Shown: piece by piece, positions 1 through 5,265 of the stretch | How positions within the stretch are numbered: the stretch's first letter is position 1 | Layout of the letters: each line of letters begins with the position of its first letter | Assembly: GCA_903970315.1 (NCBI GenBank) | Contig: CAJCIJ010000250.1 | Location: 1 to 5,265 of the forward strand | DNA: 5,265 nucleotides | Direction of reading: 5' to 3' | Source: Actinomycetota bacterium | Lineage (GTDB): Bacteria; Actinomycetota; Thermoleophilia; Solirubrobacterales; Solirubrobacteraceae | Notes under the pieces: generated by a model | Database searches by the model: none | The model's input: only the letters and a program-made list of their open reading frames with translations | Told to the model about the DNA's origin: nothing | Program-made: the position numbers and the translations under genes

Positions 1-295
1 TCCAGTTCTTGGGCATCTCGGAGACTTCGCCCTGGAGCACGTCCAGCACCTTCTTGACCGTCTCCTCGTCGATCACCCTGCGCAGGCCCGCCACACCGGC
101 GTTTTCGGTGGGGACCTTCACTGTCATGTCGTTGTGCAGGATCTTGATGGTCAGGTACTCGCGCTTTGCGCCCAGCACCTCCATCTCCTCCTTGCCTTCG
201 ACCTTGCCCGCACCGTGGTGGGGGTAGACGACGTGGTCACCGAGTTCGAACTCGATGCACTCCACCACGCGCTCCTCATCGACGTCAATCAACAT
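1..295 (-). CDS. carD: CarD/CdnL-family RNA polymerase-binding transcription regulator (partial, 3' end off window)
   Basis: Only the N-terminal ~98 residues are present; the reading frame runs off the left edge. CarD proteins bind the RNA polymerase beta subunit through an N-terminal Tudor-like (RID) domain and stabilise open promoter complexes, notably at rRNA promoters. Visible here are the family hallmark GDHVVYPHHGAGKVEG (about residues 19-34), then a beta-rich stretch with REYLTIKIL and MTVKVPTENA (about 43-66), then GLRRVID and a PKNW motif near residue 97. These align closely with mycobacterial CarD as I remember it (VGDTVVYPHHGAALVE ... PTNW). The helical DNA-binding C-terminal domain lies outside the window. 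The start is uncertain. ATG at 295 is used here, but it has no good ribosome site. GTG at 265 is preceded by GAGGAG at a 6-base spacing and gives a protein closer to the mycobacterial N-terminus. The gene lies 73 bases behind disA on the same strand, so co-transcription is plausible. Confidence 0.93.
   Translation of the reverse strand, partial: MLIDVDEERVVECIEFELGDHVVYPHHGAGKVEGKEEMEVLGAKREYLTIKILHNDMTVKVPTENAGVAGLRRVIDEETVKKVLDVLQGEVSEMPKNW
272..277 (-). promoter_or_regulatory. Possible Shine-Dalgarno for an internal GTG start of carD
   Basis: On the minus strand the sequence is GAGGAG, then 6 bases, then GTG at 265-263, in frame with carD. Starting there would give MECIEFELGD..., trimming ten residues that mycobacterial CarD lacks. 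The motif also encodes two glutamates in the longer reading, so it may be coincidental. Confidence 0.35.
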
Positions 296-322
296 GTCTG
301 GCTCTGCTTGGGGAATGATGTG

Positions 323-330
323 CTCCTTTT
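323..330 (-). promoter_or_regulatory. Strong Shine-Dalgarno-like AAAAGGAG in the disA-carD gap
   Basis: Minus-strand AAAAGGAG ends 27 bases before the ATG at 295, too far to serve it. It lies 6 bases before an in-frame ATT (316-314) and 3 bases before an in-frame ATC (319-317). There is no stop codon between these and the carD frame. Either a rare non-ATG start is used, or the motif is a relic or a ribosome standby site. Confidence 0.4.
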
Positions 331-336
331 CGTAGT

Positions 337-349
337 CCGCCCGCGGCGG
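337..349 (-). repeat. Small GC hairpin between disA and carD
   Basis: CCGCC and GGCGG (5 bp) flank a 3-base loop in the 73-base gap after disA. No run of T follows on the minus strand, so it does not look like a rho-independent terminator. It could mark a processing site or attenuate read-through into carD. A 5-bp GC stem is also expected by chance in DNA of this composition. Confidence 0.3.
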
Positions 350-368
350 GGATGGGTGACCGATTGCG

Positions 369-1478
369 CTAGGGCTGCAGGTAGCGGTCGACCAGGTTGA
401 CCTCTTGCAGCCGGCGCAGACCCTCCCGGATGTCCTTGGCCCGCACCTCTCCCACTCCCTCCAGAGCCTCAAGCTCGGCGTCGGTGGCCGCCAGCAGCTC
501 GTCGAGGCCTCCGAATCCCTCCACCACCTGACGCGCCACCAGCTTGGGGAGCCTGGGGATGCGGCCGAGGATGCGGTAACCACGGGTCGAGACGGGATAG
601 TCCAGCGTGTTCAGCTTGCGGTCGTAGCCCAGCAGCTCGGCCAGGCGACCAAAGTCCAGTAGGTCCTGATGGGTGAGGCGGCCGATCTCGTCCAGGGCCG
701 CCGTAAGCGCCTCGTCGGAGTGCTCCACCAGGTAGTCGCGCACCAGCGCCGCCTTCTCGGCGGCGGTGCCCACGAGGGTCTCCTCAAGCTGCATCTCGAT
801 CAGGCGCCCCTCGGTGCCCAGCTCGACAATGTGGCGCTCGATCTCCACGGCCATTCGCGTCACAAGCTCGGAGCGCTGAAGCACCGAAAGCACGTCGTGC
901 AGCGTGGCGCCTCCCTCGAACTCAAGCGCTGTCAGCCGGGTCGAGACCTGGTCAAGGCGCGTCCTGTACTTCTCCAGCGTCGCCAGCGCCTGGTTGGCCT
1001 TGGCCAGTACCACTGTGATGTCGCCCATGACGTACTTGGAGTCCTCCACGTACAGCGTCACCACGTCGCGGCGTTGAGAGACCGCAATCACAAGCGCCCC
1101 CGTCTGCTTTGCCACGCGCTCGGCGGTGCGGTGGCGGGTGCCCGTCTCAAGCGAGAGAATTGTTGGATCGGGCATCAGTTGCACGTTGGCCATGGCGATC
1201 TTGGTTGCGTTGGCGCCCAGGATGATGGCGCCGTCCATCTTGGCCACCTGGTACAGCATGCCCGGCGTGTAATCGATGTCCAGCTTGATGCCGCCGGAGT
1301 TCAGAAAGCTCAGCTCCTCGGGGTCGCCCATCACGATGAGCGCGCCGGTGCGGGCGTCGAGGATGCTGTCGATACCCTCGCGCAACGCCGTCCCTGGCGC
1401 AACCATCTCAAGTGCCCTGATCAGTCCGGGTTCCTGACGGCTAGTGAGTTCTAGCTCTTCACCGGGTCTTGAGAGCAC
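369..1478 (-). CDS. disA: DNA integrity scanning protein DisA (diadenylate cyclase)
   Basis: DisA is an octameric enzyme that joins two ATP molecules into cyclic di-AMP. It binds branched DNA such as Holliday junctions, which inhibits synthesis and so couples DNA integrity to second-messenger level. The 369 residues match the family length (about 360). The N-terminal DAC domain (roughly residues 20-150) carries the catalytic DGA motif at 82-84 and the ATP-binding TGTRHRTAER block with RHR at 115-117; VAPGT at 26-30 matches the start of the Bacillus domain. A helical linker follows (about 150-300). The C-terminal helix-hairpin-helix DNA-binding domain spans about 307-361, with a GVGEVRAKDI hairpin. 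All key residues are intact, so the enzyme should be active. GTG at 1478 is the only sensible start: an in-frame TAA lies at 1484-1482, and the next Met (residue 24) would cut into the domain. There is no Shine-Dalgarno, but a -10 box sits 8 bases upstream, suggesting a leaderless mRNA. radA, often adjacent, is absent here. Confidence 0.97.
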   Translation of the reverse strand: MLSRPGEELELTSRQEPGLIRALEMVAPGTALREGIDSILDARTGALIVMGDPEELSFLNSGGIKLDIDYTPGMLYQVAKMDGAIILGANATKIAMANVQLMPDPTILSLETGTRHRTAERVAKQTGALVIAVSQRRDVVTLYVEDSKYVMGDITVVLAKANQALATLEKYRTRLDQVSTRLTALEFEGGATLHDVLSVLQRSELVTRMAVEIERHIVELGTEGRLIEMQLEETLVGTAAEKAALVRDYLVEHSDEALTAALDEIGRLTHQDLLDFGRLAELLGYDRKLNTLDYPVSTRGYRILGRIPRLPKLVARQVVEGFGGLDELLAATDAELEALEGVGEVRAKDIREGLRRLQEVNLVDRYLQP

Positions 1479-1486
1479 GGCTTACC

Positions 1487-1492
1487 ATTCTA
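1487..1492 (-). promoter_or_regulatory. Candidate -10 box (TAGAAT) for leaderless disA transcription
   Basis: Minus-strand TAGAAT fits the actinobacterial TANNNT -10 consensus. Exactly 8 bases separate it from the GTG start at 1478, so transcription would begin at or next to the G of the start codon. No purine-rich ribosome site lies in between. I see no convincing -35: the hexamer 17 bases upstream is CGGCCA. Confidence 0.55.
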
Positions 1493-1500
1493 CGCGAAAG

Positions 1501-1515
1501 CGGCCCTTTTGGCCG
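1501..1515. repeat. Inverted repeat CGGCC-CTTTT-GGCCG upstream of disA
   Basis: A perfect 5-bp GC stem with a 5-base loop. It spans roughly -23 to -37 relative to the inferred disA transcription start, where a -35 element would sit. It may be an operator half-site pair or a chance GC repeat. No T-run follows it on either strand. Confidence 0.35.
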
Positions 1516-1525
1516 GCTGGGGGCC

Positions 1526-1545
1526 GTCGGGGGCATATCCCCGAC
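1526..1545. promoter_or_regulatory. Perfect dyad GTCGGGG-N6-CCCCGAC, candidate operator
   Basis: Seven-base arms (1526-1532 and 1539-1545) are exact reverse complements around the AT-rich centre GCATAT. The dyad lies in the divergent non-coding region, centred about 57 bases upstream of the inferred disA start and about 120 bases before the chosen start of the secreted-protein gene. Its geometry suits a dimeric helix-turn-helix regulator. It could also form a hairpin if transcribed. No regulator family can be named from the motif alone. Confidence 0.45.
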
Positions 1546-1649
1546 TCGTTGGCGCCTGGTACCATCCTCCGTCTTGTGCGACGGGGAGCGGCAAGGATAG
1601 CCGGCGGATCGCAGGCGCCCGACGGGCCGATTGGTCAGGCGCGAGCGCT

Positions 1650-1661
1650 CCCACCGGTGGG
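1650..1661. repeat. 12-bp perfect palindrome CCCACCGGTGGG over a start codon
   Basis: The palindrome contains the GTG at 1657-1659 chosen as the start of the secreted-protein gene, and it directly abuts an 8-bp palindrome GAGCGCTC (1643-1650). It could be an operator or an RNA hairpin affecting initiation. If translation starts upstream of 1657, it is simply coding sequence. Confidence 0.35.
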
Positions 1662-2736
1662 TAGGAACCCCACGCTCAGGAAGGGTGTCGGCCTCGGCCT
1701 GGCCGTCCTCTGGGCGGTGGCGTCCTTCGCGTTGTCACCCGCGCCTGCGGCCGCGAGTCCACCACTGGCTTACAGCAACGCCGCCGTGCTGAAGCTGGAA
1801 GCCCAGTGCACCAACGAAGCGCTTCGCACACTCGCCGAATGTCCATCCCCCAGCGAAAGGGAGGCGATCCGGTCCAGAAAGCTTTCGTGGGTCGGCTGGG
1901 GACAGCTCATCCTGAGCGGACCCGCAATTGGCACCGTCACCTGTCCGATGACAGCGTCGGGCAGCGTCCGAAACGAACATGAAAACGGTCGCGAAGCCGA
2001 ACCGCAACGCGCCTACGGCCTCGTCGAAGGATGGGGGGCACCGCAGTGTCAGGCACCCGAACTGACCGAACGATACGAATCGGTCGCGCGGGGCCGCGAC
2101 ACCGGCCAGCCACTGACCGTCTTCGCCACCGCCGAACGACCGTTGATCGATGAAACCACCGAAGCGAGTATCTGTGACGAAGCCGAGCGGGCAAAGGTTC
2201 CTCCGGTCAACGAACTGCTGGAATGCCGAAACGCCAGTGAACGGGAAACCGTTGTGCTGCCAAAGCGAATCCGTCGGCGCGCGGCGAGCTTGCCATGGAA
2301 TGCCGAAGCGGTGCGAGGAACGACGCGCTCGGGAGAGACCGTACCGCGGCTGAGGGTTGGGATCGCCACCCTGGGCGAATGCGGCCCCGGGGTCGCTGAA
2401 GGCGGCGAAGCAGGCTCGGCCTGCAATCCGATCGCCTTCGAACCGTCTGAACTGCCCTCCAGGTGCTATCCGGGGAGCGCCGGCTACCTCGCTGTGCCAC
2501 AGGGCTGTGTCGTGGTCAACGTTGTCATCCCCCAGATCCCGCTTGAAATCCCCTTCTACGGCAGCCTGGAACTCTCGGTGGCAAACGGAGTCAAGAACGG
2601 CCTGTCGCCGTCCACGGCGTTGGCTGAAGAAGCGTCAAGTGGCACGCTCGTTTCGCTCTCCGGTGGCCACGCCTCGGCGGTAGGCAGGTTGTCCGGGCTG
2701 GGCTCCGGTGGCGCGGAACTGCTGACCCTCAGGTAG
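1657..2736 (+). CDS. Secreted cysteine-rich hypothetical protein
   Basis: Function is not recognised. From GTG at 1657 the protein has 359 residues. It begins with a typical Sec signal peptide: basic RNPTLRK (3-9), a hydrophobic core to about residue 26, and an AAA|S cleavage site after residue 33. There is no lipobox cysteine. All ten cysteines (51, 62, 96, 131, 173, 190, 242, 256, 270, 284) lie in the mature part, an even number that fits disulfide bonding outside the cell. Two segments resemble each other: LAECPSPSERE and LLECRNASERE, each followed by basic residues and then LSW or LPW. The C-terminal third is beta- and glycine-rich (IPFYGSLELSVANGVKNGLSPS). It recalls secreted hypothetical proteins of Solirubrobacterales, from memory only. 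The open frame extends up to GTG 1444, overlapping disA; TTG 1549 and GTG 1576 are other starts, but the signal peptide favours 1657. It ends with tandem TAG stops, convergent with clpC. Glutamate is coded GAA 31 times of 34, unlike its neighbours. Confidence 0.78.
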   Translation: MGRNPTLRKGVGLGLAVLWAVASFALSPAPAAASPPLAYSNAAVLKLEAQCTNEALRTLAECPSPSEREAIRSRKLSWVGWGQLILSGPAIGTVTCPMTASGSVRNEHENGREAEPQRAYGLVEGWGAPQCQAPELTERYESVARGRDTGQPLTVFATAERPLIDETTEASICDEAERAKVPPVNELLECRNASERETVVLPKRIRRRAASLPWNAEAVRGTTRSGETVPRLRVGIATLGECGPGVAEGGEAGSACNPIAFEPSELPSRCYPGSAGYLAVPQGCVVVNVVIPQIPLEIPFYGSLELSVANGVKNGLSPSTALAEEASSGTLVSLSGGHASAVGRLSGLGSGGAELLTLR

Positions 2737-2738
2737 TA

Positions 2739-2785
2739 GCGCGGGTAACGCGCGCGCGGCAGGGTGGCTGGCGCCGTCGGCGTTT
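2739..2785. terminator. Weak hairpins in the convergent gap between the secreted-protein gene and clpC
   Basis: Two short stems lie here: GCGCG/CGCGC around GGTAA (2739-2753), and CGCC/GGCG around GTC (2772-2782) followed by TTT on the plus strand. The second is the better rho-independent candidate for the plus-strand gene but is only 4 bp with a very short T-run. No T-run serves clpC on the minus strand. Termination may instead be rho-dependent. Confidence 0.3.
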
Positions 2786-2817
2786 CAAGCCGGGCGGCGC
2801 TTCAGGGCCGCGGCACT

Positions 2818-5265
2818 TCAGGCCGGCTGGTCGCCGGAGCCAGGCGCGTCGGGGCCGCTGGCCCCGCCATCGTCGGTGCCCCGGGGATCGTCCAGCGACG
2901 GCTCCGGGCCATCGCCAATGCCGCCTTCGGGTCCGTCCAGCTCACCCAGACCATCTCCTGCCGGCAGGTCGGACACAGAGGAGTCCAACTCCTCGCCCAC
3001 CAACTCCTCGGCAGCGCGCGCGCCCACGGCCACGGGAGTCTTCTTGGGCTTCTTGGGCTTGACGACTGTCAGCTTGACGTGCTCGCCCTCGCCCTCGGCG
3101 GGAGCGTTAACGACCACCGTGGCTCCAGGCATCAGCTCCTCGCGCAACACGAAGTCCGCAAGTGGGTCCTCGATGTAGCGCTGGATGGCCCTGCGCAGCG
3201 GCCGGGCGCCCATGGCGGGATCCCAGCCCTTGTCCACCAGCAGCTCCCGTGCGGGCTCAGACAGCTCAAGCTGCAGCTCGCGCTCGGCCATGGTCTCGCG
3301 GATGCGCAGCAGCAGCAGATCCACGATCTCCTTGATCTCGTCCTTTTGGAGCTTGTGGAAGACGATGACCTCGTCGATCCTGTTCAGCAGCTCCGGCCGG
3401 AACACCTTCTTGAGCTCACCCATGATGCGGTCCTTCATGTCGTCGTAGGTGATGCCCGTCTCGTCGTCGGAGACCGCAAAGCCCAGGGGCGTGTTGCGGG
3501 CAATCTCGGCGGCGCCAATGTTGGAGGTCATGATCACGATCGCGTGACGGAAGTCCACGGTGCGACCCTGGGCGTCGGTGAGCCGGCCGTCCTCAAGGAT
3601 CTGCAGCAGGATGTTGAACACGTCGCCGTGGGCCTTCTCGATCTCGTCGAGCAGGAGCACGCAGTAGGGCTTGCGGCGCACCGCCTCGGTGAGCTGGCCG
3701 CCCTCGTCGTAGCCGATGTATCCCGGCGGAGATCCCACGAGCCGCGAGACCGCGTGCTTCTCCATGTACTCCGACATGTCTATGCGGATCATGGCGTCCT
3801 CGTCGCCGAACAGGAACTCGGCGAGCGTACGGGCAAGCTCGGTCTTGCCCACACCCGAGGGACCCAGGAAGATGAACGAGCCCGTCGGCCGCTTGGGATC
3901 CTTCAGACCCGCGCGCGAACGGCGGATGGCCTTGGAGACGACCTCGATCGCAGGGTGCTGGCCGATGACGCGCTTGTGCAGCTCGTCCTCCATGCGCATC
4001 AGCTTCTGGGTCTCGGCCTCGGTGAGCTTGAACACGGGGATTCCCGTCCACATGGACACGATGTCCGCGATCTCCTCCTCACCGATGGCGGGCCTGTCGG
4101 CGGACTTGCCCGACTCCCATTCCTCCTCCATCTCGCGCTTCTTGTTGGTGAGCTTGCGCTCCTGGTCGCGCAGCGCTGCGGCCTTCTCAAACTCCTGCGC
4201 CTCGATCGCCGACTCCTTCTGGCGCCTCGTCGTCTCGATCTCGTTTTCAAGCTCCGTATTGGCCGGCGGCGAAGTCATCGACTTGATGCGCATGCGCGAT
4301 GCCGCCTCGTCGATCAGGTCGATGGCCTTGTCCGGCAGGAAGCGATCGGAGATGTAGCGGTCGGCCAGCTCGCCCGCCGCTTCCAGAGCTTCGTCGGTGA
4401 TCTGCACCTTGTGGTGGGTTTCGTAGCGCTCGCGCAGCCCCTTCAGGATCTCCACAGTCTGCTCGATGGTGGGCTCGTTGACGCGGATCTGCTGGAAGCG
4501 CCGCTCAAGTGCCGAGTCGCGCTCCAGGTACTTGCGGTACTCGTCCAGGGTGGTGGCGCCAATCGTCTGCAACTCGCCACGGGCGAGCGCCGGCTTCAGG
4601 ATCGATGCGGCGTCAATCGCGCCCTCGGCGGCACCCGCGCCCACAAGGTTGTGAAGCTCGTCGATGAACAGGATGATGTCGCCGCGCTGGGTGATCTCCT
4701 TCATCACCTTCTTCAGGCGCTCCTCGAACTCGCCGCGGTACTTGGAACCGGCCACCAGCGCCGCAAGATCCAGCGTGTAGATCTGCTTCTGCTTGAGCAG
4801 CTCCGGCACTTCGCCGCCTGTGATGCGCTGCGCAAGCCCCTCGACCACGGCGGTCTTGCCCACGCCGGGCTCGCCCACGAGCACGGGGTTGTTCTTGGTG
4901 CGCCGCGACAGGATCTGCATGATCCGCTCGATCTCCATCTCGCGCCCCACCACAGGGTCGAGCTTTCCGTCGGAGGCCAGCTTGGTGAGGTTGCGCCCGA
5001 ACTGGTCAAGCAGGCGCGATGACTTCTTGCCCTCGCCGGAGACCGAGCCGCCACTGCCGGCGCCCGCCCCCGCTCCCTGGCGGCGACCGCCGGGGCCGGA
5101 GAGCATGCGGATGACCTCGTTGCGGATCTTCTCGGAGTCGGCATCGAAGTCGACCAGGATGCGTGCCGCCACGCCCTCGTTCTCGCGCACCAAGCCAAGC
5201 AGGATGTGCTCGGTGCCGATGTAGTTGTGTCCCAGTGACAGCGCCTCGCGCAGCGCCAGCTCCAA
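2818..5265 (-). CDS. clpC: ClpC-type AAA+ unfoldase, ATPase subunit of the Clp protease (partial, 5' end off window)
   Basis: ClpC is a hexameric ATP-driven unfoldase that threads substrates into ClpP. The visible 815 residues start inside the N-terminal domain, at its second Clp-N repeat ([15 protein letters not shown], fragment residues 11-25); by comparison with mycobacterial ClpC1 about 90 residues are missing upstream. D1 has Walker A GEPGVGKT (131-138) and Walker B LFIDE (199-203). A short middle domain with a UVR-like [13 protein letters not shown] (360-372) separates ClpC from ClpB. D2 has Walker A GPSGVGKT (468-475), Walker B LLLDE (537-541), a PLGF loop (593-596) in the expected ClpP-docking position, and sensor-2 GARPLRR (686-692). 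Both ATPase sites look intact. The odd part is the C-terminus: after LTVV (732-735) comes a lysine/proline patch and then ~70 acidic, Gly/Pro/Asp-rich residues, where many ClpC proteins stop much sooner. The first codon in view, TTG, is internal, not a start. The gene converges on the secreted-protein gene. Confidence 0.97.
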   Translation of the reverse strand: MELALREALSLGHNYIGTEHILLGLVRENEGVAARILVDFDADSEKIRNEVIRMLSGPGGRRQGAGAGAGSGGSVSGEGKKSSRLLDQFGRNLTKLASDGKLDPVVGREMEIERIMQILSRRTKNNPVLVGEPGVGKTAVVEGLAQRITGGEVPELLKQKQIYTLDLAALVAGSKYRGEFEERLKKVMKEITQRGDIILFIDELHNLVGAGAAEGAIDAASILKPALARGELQTIGATTLDEYRKYLERDSALERRFQQIRVNEPTIEQTVEILKGLRERYETHHKVQITDEALEAAGELADRYISDRFLPDKAIDLIDEAASRMRIKSMTSPPANTELENEIETTRRQKESAIEAQEFEKAAALRDQERKLTNKKREMEEEWESGKSADRPAIGEEEIADIVSMWTGIPVFKLTEAETQKLMRMEDELHKRVIGQHPAIEVVSKAIRRSRAGLKDPKRPTGSFIFLGPSGVGKTELARTLAEFLFGDEDAMIRIDMSEYMEKHAVSRLVGSPPGYIGYDEGGQLTEAVRRKPYCVLLLDEIEKAHGDVFNILLQILEDGRLTDAQGRTVDFRHAIVIMTSNIGAAEIARNTPLGFAVSDDETGITYDDMKDRIMGELKKVFRPELLNRIDEVIVFHKLQKDEIKEIVDLLLLRIRETMAERELQLELSEPARELLVDKGWDPAMGARPLRRAIQRYIEDPLADFVLREELMPGATVVVNAPAEGEGEHVKLTVVKPKKPKKTPVAVGARAAEELVGEELDSSVSDLPAGDGLGELDGPEGGIGDGPEPSLDDPRGTDDGGASGPDAPGSGDQPA

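Noticed and set aside
669..1454. A 261-codon plus-strand open frame opposite disA
   Set aside because: It lies within disA, whose catalytic motifs are unmistakable. The antisense protein is His/Arg/Leu-rich with no family features.
1444..1656. N-terminal extension of the secreted protein back to GTG 1444
   Set aside because: It would overlap the 5' end of disA and its promoter, and would put about 70 Arg/Gly/Pro-rich residues in front of a good signal peptide. Kept only as an alternative start.
1735..2500. Several overlapping minus-strand open frames opposite the secreted-protein gene, which could have been a displaced radA
   Set aside because: They are short and Arg/Ser-rich. None shows the RadA zinc finger, Walker A or KNRFG motif. 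The plus-strand frame has a signal peptide and an even set of cysteines, so it is the real gene.
2850..2866. Inverted repeat with 7-bp arms (CGGGGCC and GGCCCCG) near the end of clpC
   Set aside because: It is inside the coding sequence of the Gly/Pro/Asp-rich tail, where GC-rich repeats arise from codon composition, and no T-run follows on the minus strand.
2764..5022. A 752-codon open frame on the plus strand opposite clpC
   Set aside because: It is an antisense shadow of the clear ClpC frame. In GC-rich genes the opposite strand often lacks stops, and its translation is rich in Leu, His, Val and Gln with no recognisable domain.
1..5265. CRISPR arrays, tRNA or rRNA genes, transposases, phage or toxin-antitoxin genes
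   Set aside because: No regularly spaced repeats, cloverleaf-like sequences or characteristic motifs were seen on either strand by eye.

Overview
This window looks like chromosomal DNA of a high-GC actinobacterium. The evidence is the G+C-rich sequence, strong use of G/C-ending codons in the housekeeping genes, and the combination of a ClpC-type unfoldase, the diadenylate cyclase DisA and a CarD-type RNA polymerase-binding regulator. A deep-branching actinobacterial class such as Thermoleophilia (Solirubrobacterales) would fit the style of the secreted protein in the middle. That placement rests on memory of similar proteins and is not proven by the sequence.

Layout, following the minus strand from the right edge. 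clpC (5265 to 2818) lacks its first ~90 codons, which lie beyond the right edge, and ends in an unusually long acidic tail. A short convergent intergenic gap (2737-2817) follows. A plus-strand gene (1657-2736) encodes a secreted, cysteine-rich protein of unknown function. A 178-base divergent control region (1479-1656) holds a -10 box for disA and several inverted repeats. disA (1478 to 369) is complete, and carD (295 to beyond position 1) is cut by the left edge.

The three minus-strand genes form a conserved stress and housekeeping neighbourhood: protein quality control (ClpC, working with ClpP), c-di-AMP synthesis coupled to DNA-damage scanning (DisA), and control of transcription initiation at rRNA and other promoters (CarD). 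In many Gram-positive genomes radA sits between clpC and disA. Here that place is taken by the oppositely oriented secreted-protein gene, whose glutamate codon use (31 GAA of 34) differs sharply from its GAG-using neighbours. This suggests a later insertion or different ancestry.

The points most worth a second look are this insertion, the apparently leaderless disA start, the perfect 7+7 bp dyad upstream of disA, the ~80-residue charged tail of ClpC, and the unclear start of carD. I found no RNA genes, CRISPR arrays, transposases or phage genes, and no clear sign of a wholly new multi-gene system.
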